Notes under the pieces: model-generated
Database searches by the model: none
Seen by the model: the letters and a program-made list of their open reading frames with translations, nothing else
Told to the model about the DNA's origin: nothing
Position numbers and translations under genes: made by a program
In this document: positions 42,693 to 51,393 of the stretch, piece by piece
Layout of the letters: each line of letters begins with the position of its first letter
Position numbering within the stretch: the stretch's first letter is position 1
Source of the DNA: Frateuria_A yonginensis
GTDB taxonomy: Bacteria > Pseudomonadota > Gammaproteobacteria > Xanthomonadales > Rhodanobacteraceae
Assembly: GCF_037137055.1 (NCBI RefSeq)
Contig: NZ_JBBBNY010000002.1
Span: 124,001 to 188,000, forward strand
Direction: 5' to 3'
Length of the DNA: 64,000 bases

Positions 42693-43811
42693 ATGAGCAT
42701 CGGCCTGGTCTTCGCGGTGGTGGCGATCGCGCTCGCCTTCACCTACATCAACGGCTTCCACGACACCGCCAACTCCATCGCCACGGTGGTGGCGACCAAG
42801 GTGCTCAGCCCCGGCCAGGCGGTGCTGCTGGCGGCGATCACCAACCTGGTCGGCGCGCTGTGGGGCACGGCGGTGGCCAAGACCATCGCCGCCGGCCTGA
42901 TCGACACGCACGTGGTCGACGCCGGCCCGCAGCTGCTGATCTGCGCGCTGCTGGCCGCGACCGCGTGGAACCTGATCACCTGGTGGTGGGGCCTGCCCTC
43001 CAGCTCCAGCCACGCGCTGGTCGGCGCGCTGGTCGGTGCCGCCATCGCCGCGGCGGGCGGCAACTTCGGCTCGGTGATCTGGGCGCAGGGCAGCCTGTGG
43101 TCCGGCAAGGGCGTGATCCCCAAGGTGGTGGTGCCAATGGTGGTCTCGCCGCTGATGGGCTTCGTGATCGGCTTCCTGCTGATGGGCGCGCTCTACGCGC
43201 TGTTCGCCTGGCTGGCCAACCGCCGGGGCTGGCTGCAGCGGCTCGGCCGCACGCCGTTCGTCAACGCGCTGTTCGGCAAGGCGCAGATCGTCTCGGCCAG
43301 CGCGATGGGCCTGGCGCACGGCATGAACGATGCGCAGAAGAGCATGGGCATCATCGCCTTGGCGCTGGCCGGCGGCACGGCCGCTGGCCAGTTCGAGCAC
43401 CTGCCGCGCTGGCTCGGCTTCCTGCGCGTGGCCGGCTCCGCTGAAGGCGGCTTCAACGTGCCTTCCTGGGTGGCGGTGCTGTGCGCGTTGACCATGGCTG
43501 CGGGTACCGCGGGCGGCGGCTGGCGCATCATCAAGACGCTGGGCCACAAGATGGTCAAGCTGCATCCGATCAACGGCTTCGCGGCCGAGGGCAGTTCGGC
43601 GGCGGTGATCCTCACCGCCTCGGCGTTCGGCATCCCGGTGTCCACGACGCACAACGTGTCGGCGTCGATCATGGGCGTGGGCGCGGCCAAGCGCTTCAAC
43701 GCGATCCGCTGGTCGGTGGTCGAGCGCATGGTGTGGGCCTGGATCCTGACCCTGCCGATCACCGCGCTGCTGGCCTACGGCTGCGTGCGCCTGGTGCAGG
43801 CGCTGGGGTGA
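42693..43811 (+). CDS. Low-affinity inorganic phosphate transporter (Pit family)
   Basis: A 372-residue membrane protein with about ten helices. The duplicated PiT signatures are visible: YINGFHDTANSIATVVATKVL near the N-terminus with GLPSSSSHALVGALVGAA, and in the second half GLAHGMNDAQKSMGIIALAL with GIPVSTTHNVSASIMGVG. Such transporters take up metal-phosphate with protons or Na. Paired with the DUF47 gene directly upstream. Similarity is close to E. coli PitA but the symbol is not assigned because the Pit subfamilies are not resolved. Confidence 0.93.
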   Translation: MSIGLVFAVVAIALAFTYINGFHDTANSIATVVATKVLSPGQAVLLAAITNLVGALWGTAVAKTIAAGLIDTHVVDAGPQLLICALLAATAWNLITWWWGLPSSSSHALVGALVGAAIAAAGGNFGSVIWAQGSLWSGKGVIPKVVVPMVVSPLMGFVIGFLLMGALYALFAWLANRRGWLQRLGRTPFVNALFGKAQIVSASAMGLAHGMNDAQKSMGIIALALAGGTAAGQFEHLPRWLGFLRVAGSAEGGFNVPSWVAVLCALTMAAGTAGGGWRIIKTLGHKMVKLHPINGFAAEGSSAAVILTASAFGIPVSTTHNVSASIMGVGAAKRFNAIRWSVVERMVWAWILTLPITALLAYGCVRLVQALG

Positions 43812-43818
43812 GCTCCGC

Positions 43819-44223
43819 TCAGAAACTGTCGCCGCCGCTGGCGATGATCTGCTCCAGCTGGTCGCCGAGCAGGCCCAGCTCGCCGATCAGCCGCTCCAGT
43901 TCGCCGCCGTCGAGGAACTCGTAGGGGCGGTTCTCGCACAGGTGCAGGTAGGGCGAGCCGTCCAGGTCCGCGACGGCGAGGAAGCCGGTGCGCTGCTCCC
44001 AGTTGAAGCGCAGGCAGCGATGGGGATCGGTGCCCGCCAGCGGTCCGATCGGCGTGGACAGGCGCAGGTAGCGCCGGCCGCTTTCGTCTTCCAGCTCGGC
44101 CAGGTAGATACCCTGGTGGCGGCCCAGCGGCAGGGACAGGTCGAAGCTGATCAGGTAGGGGTCGTTCTGCCTCAGCGTGTACTGGCTGCCGACGTGGGAA
44201 CGCACCGCTTCGAAATGGCGCAT
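43819..44223 (-). CDS. Hypothetical protein (possible YbjN/secretion-chaperone-like fold)
   Basis: A 134-residue soluble, acidic protein. The alternating pattern YLISFDLSLPLGRHQGIYLAELED, YLRLSTPIGPL and FLAVADLDGSPYLHLCENRPYEFLD, followed by the helix GELERLIGELGLLGDQLEQIIAS, recalls YbjN or CesT-like alpha/beta folds, but I cannot name a family with confidence. No signal peptide. It converges on the phosphate transporter gene and is divergent from the alkyltransferase-like gene; start at 44223 with AGGAG upstream of the ATG. Confidence 0.72.
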   Translation of the reverse strand: MRHFEAVRSHVGSQYTLRQNDPYLISFDLSLPLGRHQGIYLAELEDESGRRYLRLSTPIGPLAGTDPHRCLRFNWEQRTGFLAVADLDGSPYLHLCENRPYEFLDGGELERLIGELGLLGDQLEQIIASGGDSF

Positions 44224-44285
44224 GACAGGCTCCTTGCAGGGTGCCGATGGTACCCTGCGGCCCCATCGTCCCCAAGTGACGGCCC

Positions 44286-44624
44286 ATGCAGGAAAGCCAC
44301 GCCCGCGTCTATGCCGCCATCGCCGCGATCCCGCGCGGCCGCGTCGCCAGTTATGGCGCGATCGCCGCGCGTGCGGGCCTGCCGGGCCGGGCGCGCCTGG
44401 TCGGCAAGTTGCTCGGCGAGACGCCCGAGGGCATGGAGCTCCCGTGGCACCGCGTGCTGCGTGCCAACGGGCAGGTCGCCCTGCCGCCGGGCAGCCGCGG
44501 TTTCCGCGAGCAATGCCGCCGCCTGCGCGCCGAAGGCGTCGAGGTGAAGAACGGCCGCGTGCCATTGTCGCGCTTCGGGCTGGATGCCGATCTGGACCGT
44601 GCGCTGTGGGGCCTGTCCGCGTAG
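44286..44624 (+). CDS. Alkyltransferase-like protein (ATL, MGMT family)
   Basis: A 112-residue protein with the DNA-binding part of O6-alkylguanine-DNA alkyltransferase: VYAAIAAIPRGRVASYGAIAARAGLPGRARLVGKLL, including the RGRV and arginine-finger segments. The acceptor cysteine motif PCHRV is replaced by PWHRV (W54), so it cannot accept the alkyl group. Like E. coli and yeast ATLs it should bind alkylated bases and hand them to nucleotide excision repair. Confidence 0.9.
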   Translation: MQESHARVYAAIAAIPRGRVASYGAIAARAGLPGRARLVGKLLGETPEGMELPWHRVLRANGQVALPPGSRGFREQCRRLRAEGVEVKNGRVPLSRFGLDADLDRALWGLSA

Positions 44625-44640
44625 GCCGACCCTCGCGCGA

Positions 44641-44738
44641 CCGGCTCCGGTAGGAGCCGGACCGCTGGCGTCCCGTTCGCCTCCGTTTGCTGCGGAAGCG
44701 GCGCGAGCAGGAGCATCGCGGGCAAGCCCGCTCCTACA
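44641..44738. repeat. REP-like element and palindrome upstream of recQ
   Basis: A perfect palindrome CCGGCTCC-GGTA-GGAGCCGG occupies 44641-44660. A single REP unit of the GCGGGCAAGCCCGCTCCTACA type lies at 44714-44738, matching the arms at 36393-36491. A partial CTCCTACAG copy follows near 44754. These are intergenic repeats, not coding. Confidence 0.72.
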
Positions 44739-44817
44739 GCGGGTTGCACTGGTCTCCTACAGTCTCGGTGGGATCGCGCCGGCGAGCGCGGCGTGCCGCT
44801 TTGGTAGCATGCGCGCG

Positions 44818-46632
44818 ATGTCTTCCCGCGCCCTCGACCTCCTTCACAGCGTCTTCGGTTACGCCAGCTTCCGCGGCCAGCAGCAGGCCATCGTCGAGCA
44901 TCTGGCCGCCGGCGGCGACGCGCTCGTGCTGATGCCCACCGGTGGCGGCAAGTCGCTGTGCTACCAGATTCCCGCGCTGCTGCGCCCCGGCACCGCCATC
45001 GTGGTGTCGCCACTGATCGCGTTGATGCAGGACCAGGTCGACGCCCTGCGCGAGGCGGGCGTGGCCGCCGCCTACCTCAACTCCAGCCTGGAGGCGGACG
45101 ACCAGCGCGAAGTGGAACGGCGCCTGCTGGCGGGCGAACTGAAGCTGCTGTACGTGGCGCCCGAGCGCCTGCTCACGCCGCGCTTCCTCGGCCTGCTCGA
45201 GCGCATCGGGGTGGGCCTGTTCGCGATCGACGAGGCGCACTGCGTCTCCCAGTGGGGCCACGACTTCCGTCCGGAGTACCGCGAGCTCACGATCCTGCAC
45301 GAGCGCTTCCCGCAGGTGCCGCGCATCGCGCTCACCGCCACCGCGGACCCGCGCACCCGCGAGGAGATCGCCGAACGGCTGGGCCTGGCGCACGCGCGCC
45401 AGTTCGTTTCCAGCTTCGACCGCCCGAACATCCGCTACCACGTCGCGCTGAAGCACAACCCGCGCACGCAGCTGATGCAGTTCCTCGAAGGCCATCGCGG
45501 CGAGGCGGGGATCGTCTATGCGCTCAGCCGCAGGAAGGTCGACGAGACCGCCGCCGGGCTGGCCGACGCCGGCATCGAGGCCTTGCCGTATCACGCCGGG
45601 CTGGATGCGCGCACGCGCGCGGCCAACCAGCAGCGCTTCCTGCGCGAGGACGGCGTGGTGATGGTGGCCACGGTCGCCTTCGGCATGGGCATCGACAAGC
45701 CGGACGTGCGCTTCGTCGCGCACCTGGACCTGCCGCGCTCGATGGAGGGCTACTACCAGGAGACCGGCCGCGCCGGGCGCGATGGCCTGCCGGCCGAGGC
45801 GTGGATGATCTACGGCCTGTCCGACGTGGTGACGATGAGCCAGATGATCGCCCAGTCCGACTCGGCCGACGAGCGCAAGCGCATCGAACGGCAGAAGCTC
45901 GAAAGCCTGCTGGCCTTCGCCGAGGCCACCCGCTGCCGCCGCGAGCTGCTGCTCGGCGCGTTCGGCGAGGACTACCACGGCCCCTGCGGCAACTGCGACA
46001 ACTGCCTGGAGCCGCCGAAGACCTGGGACGCCACCGTGCCCGCGCAGAAGGCGCTGTCGGCGGTCTACCGCAGCGGGCAGCGCTTCGGCGCCGGCCACGT
46101 GATCGACATCCTGCGCGGCGTCGACGGCGAGCGCGTGCGCCAGCTCGGCCACGACCGCCTGAGTACCTTCGGCATCGGCGCCGATATCGACGAGAAGGGC
46201 TGGCGCTCGGTATTCCGCCAACTGCTCGCGGCCGGCCTGCTGGAAGCCGACGCCGAGGGCTACGGCACGCTGCGCCTGACCGCCGCCAGCCGGGCCGTGC
46301 TCGGTGGCGCGCAACGGGTGATGCTGCGCGAGGACGCGCGCCCGGCGCGCAGCGCGCGCCGTCGCCGCGACAGCCAGCTGGTCACCGGCGCCAACCTGGG
46401 CATCGAGGCCTACGAGCAACCGCTGTGGGATGCCCTGCGCGCCCTGCGGACGCGGCTGGCCAGGCAGCAGGGGGTGCCGCCGTACGTGGTGTTCCACGAC
46501 GCCACCCTGCTCGCCATGCTGCGCGCGATGCCCGCCAACGAGGACGAACTGGCCGGGGTCAGCGGGGTCGGCGAGGCCAAGCTCAAGCGCTACGGCCGCG
46601 ATTTCCTGGCGGTGATCAACGCCGCAGAATGA
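44818..46632 (+). CDS. recQ: ATP-dependent DNA helicase RecQ
   Basis: RecQ is a 3'-5' helicase of recombination and fork repair. The 604-residue protein has FRGQQQAIVEHLAAGGDALVLMPTGGGKSLCYQ (motifs 0 and I), AIDEAHCVSQWGHDFRPEY (II and the aromatic loop), VATVAFGMGIDKPDVRFV and YYQETGRAGRDGLPAE (V, VI). A zinc-binding RQC part has CRRELLLGAFGEDY followed by CGNCDNC, and a C-terminal HRDC domain ends FLAVINAAE. Start at 44818 (MSSRALDLL); an ATG three codons earlier is possible. Confidence 0.96.
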   Translation: MSSRALDLLHSVFGYASFRGQQQAIVEHLAAGGDALVLMPTGGGKSLCYQIPALLRPGTAIVVSPLIALMQDQVDALREAGVAAAYLNSSLEADDQREVERRLLAGELKLLYVAPERLLTPRFLGLLERIGVGLFAIDEAHCVSQWGHDFRPEYRELTILHERFPQVPRIALTATADPRTREEIAERLGLAHARQFVSSFDRPNIRYHVALKHNPRTQLMQFLEGHRGEAGIVYALSRRKVDETAAGLADAGIEALPYHAGLDARTRAANQQRFLREDGVVMVATVAFGMGIDKPDVRFVAHLDLPRSMEGYYQETGRAGRDGLPAEAWMIYGLSDVVTMSQMIAQSDSADERKRIERQKLESLLAFAEATRCRRELLLGAFGEDYHGPCGNCDNCLEPPKTWDATVPAQKALSAVYRSGQRFGAGHVIDILRGVDGERVRQLGHDRLSTFGIGADIDEKGWRSVFRQLLAAGLLEADAEGYGTLRLTAASRAVLGGAQRVMLREDARPARSARRRRDSQLVTGANLGIEAYEQPLWDALRALRTRLARQQGVPPYVVFHDATLLAMLRAMPANEDELAGVSGVGEAKLKRYGRDFLAVINAAE

Positions 46633-46743
46633 CCGGCGGCGCCGGGCCGATGTAGGTCCGCGCCTACAACAGCGCGCGCTCGCCGCCTCTACGCGAAATT
46701 CACGCATTCGCGCACAGTGGCGCAGGTCTCCCCGGAGCGCGTC

Positions 46744-46968
46744 ATGAAGATCGTCATCTCGCTCGTTGAGTGCGACGGCGGCAAGTGGAACGTGTGCCGC
46801 GACTCGGTCGCCCTGTTCCACCGGTTGAAGCTCGGCCCCGCGATCAGACTCGCGCGCGAACTGGCGCGCGACGAACACCGTCGTTCCGGCCACACCGTGT
46901 CGGTGCTGCTGCCGGGCCCGGACGCGGCCATCCGGCTGGCGCACTACGCCCTGCCCGAGGCGGCCTGA
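46744..46968 (+). CDS. Small hypothetical protein
   Basis: A 74-residue protein, MKIVISLVECDGGKWNVCRDSVALFHRLKLGPAIRLARELARDEH then a beta-like HTVSVLLPGPDAAIRLAHYAL. It has a beta-strand/helix pattern like small DUF2188-type proteins, but I do not recognise the family. An AGCGCG-rich stretch, not a clear ribosome-binding site, precedes the ATG. About 290 bp without a recognised gene follow, before the FHA gene. Confidence 0.6.
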   Translation: MKIVISLVECDGGKWNVCRDSVALFHRLKLGPAIRLARELARDEHRRSGHTVSVLLPGPDAAIRLAHYALPEAA

Positions 46969-47257
46969 CCGGCCGATCGCGCCGCAAACGACCGGCCGCG
47001 CGTCCCACCGATCCCACGGACCCGCTTCGCCGCGGCGCCTCGCCGTTCCCCGCGCGCCTGCAACCTGGCCGTAGCAGGCGGTGCGGTAATCGTTTTCACG
47101 GCGCGGCAGGGAGCATCCGCCATGACGGCGGCGGACCGGGCGGGGTGCCGGCGTATCGCGCGGATGCATGGCCCGAAGCTGAACCCGGCAGGTCGCCCCA
47201 TGCCTTGATGACGGGCGCTTGGTTATAGTGCTGGGATTTCCCGACCGAGGCTTTTCG

Positions 47258-47782
47258 ATGAACGGCCGTGGCCAGATACCCGCACCTTCCCGGAGCGCGC
47301 CCTCGTCCGGGCCGCAGGGCACCCGGCTCTTTTCCGCCGAAGAGCTGCGTCGCTACGCGCGGGAGACCATGCCCGCCGCCGGCCGCGCCAGCGTCAGCGA
47401 GCCGGTGCTGGAAGGCGCGAGTCCCGGTTTCGAGGGGCGCCGCTTTTCCCTGCGTCCCGGACGCCTGACGATCGGCCGGCGTGGCGACAACGATCTGGTG
47501 CTGGACGACATGAGCGTATCGGCCTCGCATGCCTGGATCATGATCCAGCAGGGCCACTACGCGGTGATGAACACCCTTTCGACCAACGGCACCTTCGTCA
47601 ACGGCAAGCGCATCCACGAGGCCTCGCTCAAGCACGGCGACCGCGTGCGTTTCGGCCAGGTCGAGTTCACCTTTCTGACGCGCGAACGCGACACCGGGCC
47701 CAGTGCCGCGCGGCGCGGCTGGTTCGCGCTCAGCGCGGTGGCGCTGCTCGCCCTGGGGGCGGTGGCATGGTGGCTGATCTGA
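47258..47782 (+). CDS. FHA domain protein with C-terminal membrane anchor
   Basis: A 174-residue protein with a disordered N-terminus, an FHA domain (about residues 70-145) and a single C-terminal helix (GWFALSAVALLALGAVAWWLI). The phosphothreonine-binding motifs are present: LTIGRRGDNDLVLDD (GR), VSASHAWI (SxxH) and STNGTFVNGKRI (NGT). It probably recognises proteins phosphorylated by the kinase encoded next, whose start it overlaps by 16 bp. The start at 47258 was chosen over 47219. Confidence 0.88.
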   Translation: MNGRGQIPAPSRSAPSSGPQGTRLFSAEELRRYARETMPAAGRASVSEPVLEGASPGFEGRRFSLRPGRLTIGRRGDNDLVLDDMSVSASHAWIMIQQGHYAVMNTLSTNGTFVNGKRIHEASLKHGDRVRFGQVEFTFLTRERDTGPSAARRGWFALSAVALLALGAVAWWLI

Positions 47783-49497
47783 ACGACGGCCCGGACGAGC
47801 GGAGCGTCCCGCCGACGGTGGGGCGCTACCGCATCGAGGGCGTGCTGGGCGCCGGAGCGATGGCGGTGGTCTACGCCGGTTTCGATCCGGAGATCGAACG
47901 CCCGGTCGCGATCAAGTGCCTGCGCGGCAGCGTGGCGGCGGATCCCGCCTACCGCGCGCGCTTCATCACCGAGGCCCGCGCCGTGGGGCATCTCAACCAT
48001 CCGCACATCGTCACGCTGTTCGACGTCGGCGAGATGGACGACGGCCGTCCCTACATTGCGATGGAGCGGCTTTCCGGCGAGACGCTGGCCGGCCAGGTCG
48101 CCCATGAAGGCCTGCCGTCGCTGCCGGTCGCCATCGCGCTGGTCGAGCAGGTGGCCGGCGCGCTGGACTACGCCCATGCCCAGGGCGTGGTGCACCAGGA
48201 CATCAAGCCGGAGAACATCATGCTCTCCGACGGCTGGCGGCACGCCAAGGTGAGCGACTTCGGCATCGCCGAGCGCCGTGATGCCTCGTCCGCGGGCGTG
48301 CGCCGGCGCGAGGTCGGAGGCACCCCGGCGTACATGGCGCCGGAACACCTGCGCGGCGAACCGACGGATGCGCGCAGCGACCTGTTCTCGCTCGGCGTGA
48401 TGCTGTACTGGCTGCTGACCGGCAAGCTGCCCTGGTCGGAGACCGGCGACGTGCGCCAGTTGCTGGCCGAGCGCCAGCGCCAGCCGCATCCGCCGCTGCA
48501 GCCGCGCGATCCGCTCACTCCGACGATCCTGTTCGACATCGTGCAGACGCTGCTGGCGCCGGCAGCCCAGGACCGTTACCAGCGTGGCGCGGAGCTGATC
48601 GAGGACCTGCGTCTGGCCCTGCGCGAATACGAACGGCTGCACGAAAAGCCGCTCGCCACGCGGCTGATCTCCTTGCGCCTGCGCTGGGCGGGCATCCTTG
48701 CCGCGGTGCTCAGCCTGACCCTGCTGATCGGCCTGGCCGCGATCTACGCCAAGCAGAACGACGCGGTGACCGGGCTGGCGCTGGACTACGGGCGCTCGCT
48801 CGCACGCATGGTCGCCGGCGAGGCCGCGGAGAACCTGCTGCTGGACGACCGCGCGGCGACCCGCGCGCTGGTGCAGGACATTTCCCGCAACCGGCAGATC
48901 TACTACCTGGCGATCGCCAACCACTACGGCGAGGTGATCGCCAGCACCCGCGCGGACGAGGTGGGCAGCAGGCTGCCCGCGCGCACGGCGAGCGACTTCC
49001 TGCCGGTCTCGGACGACATCGTCAGCTACCGGGTGCGCCTGCCCGACGGCGGCGATCCCGGGCAGATGCTGGTGTTCGACGTGCCCGTGCGCTACCAGGC
49101 CGCGCAGGTCGGCCAGTTGCGGCTGGGCATCAGCGACGCGCCGCTGCGCGCGGCGCAGAAGGTCACCCTTAGGGTGATCGTCGCGGTGCTGCTGGTGACG
49201 CTGGTGGCGGTGACCGGCGCGGCGTACTGGCTGTTCCGCCGGCTGCTGGCGCTGCTGGACGTGCTCGGCCAGGCGATGCTGCGCGTGGGGCGGGGCGACT
49301 TCAGCCACCGAATCCGGCTGGTCCGCCACGACGAACTCGGCCGCCTGTTCGCCGCCTTCAACCTGATGAGCAACGCCCTGCAGGCGCGCGAACGCCGGCC
49401 GCGGCGGCGCAACGTCGCGCCGATCCCGGCGCAGGAGCTGCCGACCCGGCTGCTGCCGGCGCCGCGCGAGACAGAGGACGCCACGCCGCGCGACTAG
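47767..49497 (+). CDS. Transmembrane Ser/Thr protein kinase with sensor and HAMP domains
   Basis: A 576-residue kinase. Residues ~20-285 are the catalytic domain: glycine loop GVLGAGAMAVVYAG, K50 in VAIKCL, E69, HQDIKPEN (D145), DFG at 164-166 and YMAPEHLRG. A helix at 307-328, an extracytoplasmic sensor (329-465, with a CACHE-like IYYLAIANHYGEVIAST core), a second helix (470-490) and a HAMP domain (491-540) follow. The layout, kinase first and sensor-HAMP second, is unusual; the H-Q-D motif marks a non-RD kinase. Partners: the FHA and PP2C proteins beside it. Confidence 0.92.
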   Translation: MVADLNDGPDERSVPPTVGRYRIEGVLGAGAMAVVYAGFDPEIERPVAIKCLRGSVAADPAYRARFITEARAVGHLNHPHIVTLFDVGEMDDGRPYIAMERLSGETLAGQVAHEGLPSLPVAIALVEQVAGALDYAHAQGVVHQDIKPENIMLSDGWRHAKVSDFGIAERRDASSAGVRRREVGGTPAYMAPEHLRGEPTDARSDLFSLGVMLYWLLTGKLPWSETGDVRQLLAERQRQPHPPLQPRDPLTPTILFDIVQTLLAPAAQDRYQRGAELIEDLRLALREYERLHEKPLATRLISLRLRWAGILAAVLSLTLLIGLAAIYAKQNDAVTGLALDYGRSLARMVAGEAAENLLLDDRAATRALVQDISRNRQIYYLAIANHYGEVIASTRADEVGSRLPARTASDFLPVSDDIVSYRVRLPDGGDPGQMLVFDVPVRYQAAQVGQLRLGISDAPLRAAQKVTLRVIVAVLLVTLVAVTGAAYWLFRRLLALLDVLGQAMLRVGRGDFSHRIRLVRHDELGRLFAAFNLMSNALQARERRPRRRNVAPIPAQELPTRLLPAPRETEDATPRD

Positions 49498-49501
49498 CGC
49501 C

Positions 49502-50374
49502 TCAGAACTGCTTCAGGCGCTGCTTGAGCTCGAGTGCGCGGGCGCGGTAGACGGTCGCCGGCTCGAATCCCGGGTCGATCGCCAGCACGCGGTTCCACAA
49601 CGCGATGGCTTCGTCCAGCTGCTGGTCGCGGTACAGCACGATCGCGCGCTGGTGGTAGACCGACACCAGCTGCTTGCGCAGCGCCATTGCATCGGCGCCC
49701 GCCGGCGGCAACCGCGGATCGGTGTCCAGCGCCTCGTCCATGCGCTCCAGGGCCTGCGCCTTCTGCCCCTTGTGCAGCAGTGCCAGGCTCTCGTCCTGCA
49801 GCCGCCGGGCCTTGGCCATGTTGTCGGTGTCTTCCGGTGGCGGGGCGGGCTGGTCCTGGACGGCACGCTCGGGCTGCGTGGCGGACGCCAGCCGCGCAGG
49901 CCGCGCCGGCAGACGCAGCCGCTGCCCGGCCTGCAGCAGCGAGGGGTTGGTCGAGCCGTTGTAGCGGGCGAGGATCAGGAAGCGGCTGGCATCGCCCAGA
50001 AAGCGTGCAGCCAGCGTGCTGTAGGAGTCGCCCGGGCGCACCACGTAGGGGCGCGAGTTGCGGCCCAGCGCCTCCTCGGGGTCGGCCGTGAGCTGCTGCA
50101 GCAGCGCCTGCGCCGCATGGTCGTCGGGGTAGGCCTGCAGGTAGCGGCGCAGCTGGCGTTCGCCCTCGGCATAGTGGCCCAGCTGCAACTGGTCGTCGAC
50201 GATGCTGGCGAGCGACGGTGGCGGCGATTCCCTTTCCACGGTGCGCGGCACGGGCGTCGGCGCCACCGCGGGGCTACGGTCGTGCTCGCCGATCTTCTGT
50301 TTGAGCTGGTGCAGCTGCGCACAGCCGCCCAGCCCGGCTGCCGCCAGCAGCAGGCCGATCGCGAGCCGGCGCAT
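49502..50374 (-). CDS. LysM lipoprotein with TPR-like C-terminus
   Basis: A 290-residue lipoprotein. The signal peptide MRRLAIGLLLAAAGLGGC ends in a lipobox (LGGC, C18). A helical repeat region (LASIVDDQLQLGHYAEGERQLRRYLQAYPDDHAAQALLQQL) precedes a LysM domain (YVVRPGDSYSTLAARFLGDASRFLILARYN, ending QAGQRLRLP). TPR-like repeats end the protein (ALLHKGQKAQALERMDEALDTDP; AIVLYRDQQLDEAIALWNRVLAIDP). It likely binds peptidoglycan and partner proteins. It sits between the kinase (convergent) and PP2C (upstream, same strand) genes, so it may belong to the same signalling cassette. Confidence 0.88.
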   Translation of the reverse strand: MRRLAIGLLLAAAGLGGCAQLHQLKQKIGEHDRSPAVAPTPVPRTVERESPPPSLASIVDDQLQLGHYAEGERQLRRYLQAYPDDHAAQALLQQLTADPEEALGRNSRPYVVRPGDSYSTLAARFLGDASRFLILARYNGSTNPSLLQAGQRLRLPARPARLASATQPERAVQDQPAPPPEDTDNMAKARRLQDESLALLHKGQKAQALERMDEALDTDPRLPPAGADAMALRKQLVSVYHQRAIVLYRDQQLDEAIALWNRVLAIDPGFEPATVYRARALELKQRLKQF

Positions 50375-50446
50375 CGGCGGCCGGGCGCCGCGCCGGGACG
50401 GATTCCACTTGCATGCCATGTACTGCACGTAACCTCTCATGTCCGG

Positions 50447-51289
50447 TCAGGCCACCGCGTCGGCCTGGTGCGCGGCGGAGCCGCGGGCAAGTACGCTCCA
50501 CCAGCGGCGCACGCGCGATCGCCACCACTGCATCCAGCCTATCCGCGCGAGAATCAAGGACACATTGTCGCCGTCCTCGCCGCCGCGCTCCACGGCCAGC
50601 CGCAGCGCATCGTGCAAGGCGCGCCGCTGGTTGCGCCGGCGCGCCGCGCTGGCCAGCTCGTCGGTGGACAGCCGCTCCCACACGCCGTCGCTGCACAGCA
50701 CGAAGGCCTGGCCCGGGCGCAACGCGGCGAAACCGTGCTCGACCTGCGGCGGCTGCGGGCCACCCAGGCCACGCAGCAGCATGTGCTGGGTGACATCGGT
50801 AGCGACCGCCTCGGCCTGCAGCTCGCCCCGCTCGACCTTGCGCTGCGCCACGCTGTGGTCGCGCGTGCGTCCGAGGCAGCGGCCGTGGCGGAAGCGGTAC
50901 AGCCGGCTGTCGCCGACGTGGGCCCAGCAGGCGCGCCGCCCGCGCAGCAGCAGCGCGACCACCGTGGAGTGGGGTTCGGCGCCGGCCAGGCCTTCGCCGC
51001 GCCTGCGCAATTCGGCATGCGCCGCCTGGCAGAGCTCCTCGAGGAACAGCGGTCCGGGCTGGCCGCGCCAGTGGCCCTGGCTCCAAAGCCGCCGCGCGAT
51101 CTCCACCACGCCAGCGGCGGCCAGTTCGCCGGCGCCGTCCCCGCCCATGCCGTCGGCCAGCACCAGCAGGCGCGCATCGGTCGCCGCATCGTGCAGGCAG
51201 ACGAGCTCGTCCTGTTGGGTCGGTCGTCCGCCGCGCGCGCGGCCGGCGACCACCGACGGCACGGCTTGGCTCTCGATCGGCTGATCCAT
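50447..51289 (-). CDS. PP2C family protein phosphatase
   Basis: A 280-residue Mn/Mg-dependent phosphatase of the PppA/Stp1 type. Motifs: GRARGGRPTQQDELVC, LLVLADGMGGDGAGELAA (metal aspartate), WAHVGDSRLYRFRHGRC, VLCSDGVWERLS and GGEDGDNVSLILARI. It probably reverses the phosphorylation made by the neighbouring kinase. The start at 51289 (MDQPIESQAV) is the family start; the frame is open into the tRNA remnant only by chance. Same strand as, and 72 bp upstream of, the LysM lipoprotein gene. Confidence 0.92.
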   Translation of the reverse strand: MDQPIESQAVPSVVAGRARGGRPTQQDELVCLHDAATDARLLVLADGMGGDGAGELAAAGVVEIARRLWSQGHWRGQPGPLFLEELCQAAHAELRRRGEGLAGAEPHSTVVALLLRGRRACWAHVGDSRLYRFRHGRCLGRTRDHSVAQRKVERGELQAEAVATDVTQHMLLRGLGGPQPPQVEHGFAALRPGQAFVLCSDGVWERLSTDELASAARRRNQRRALHDALRLAVERGGEDGDNVSLILARIGWMQWWRSRVRRWWSVLARGSAAHQADAVA

Positions 51290-51351
51290 CGTCCGGCCCC
51301 TCGTCCGAAGATGCGCAGAGCATAACGCCCCGCCCCGCCTCGGCGGACACG

Positions 51352-51380
51352 AAAAACCCCGCGGCGCAGGCCTGCGGGGT
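51352..51380 (-). terminator. Original tRNA-Phe terminator displaced by integration
   Basis: Stem ACCCCGC (51356-51362) / GCGGGGT (51374-51380) followed on the minus strand by a T run (A at 51352-51356). It lies just beyond the left 47-bp tRNA repeat, where the tRNA-Phe transcript would have ended before the element inserted. Confidence 0.7.
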
Positions 51381-51393
51381 CGACGTTGCTGCG

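Noticed and set aside
47767..49497. Kinase judged inactive because of HQD in place of HRD
   Set aside because: The lysine, catalytic Asp, Asn of the KPEN motif and DFG are all present; the Arg before the Asp is not required in non-RD kinases.
47258..51289. Type VI secretion locus
   Set aside because: The FHA, kinase and phosphatase genes resemble its regulators, but no Tss or Hcp/VgrG gene is in the window.
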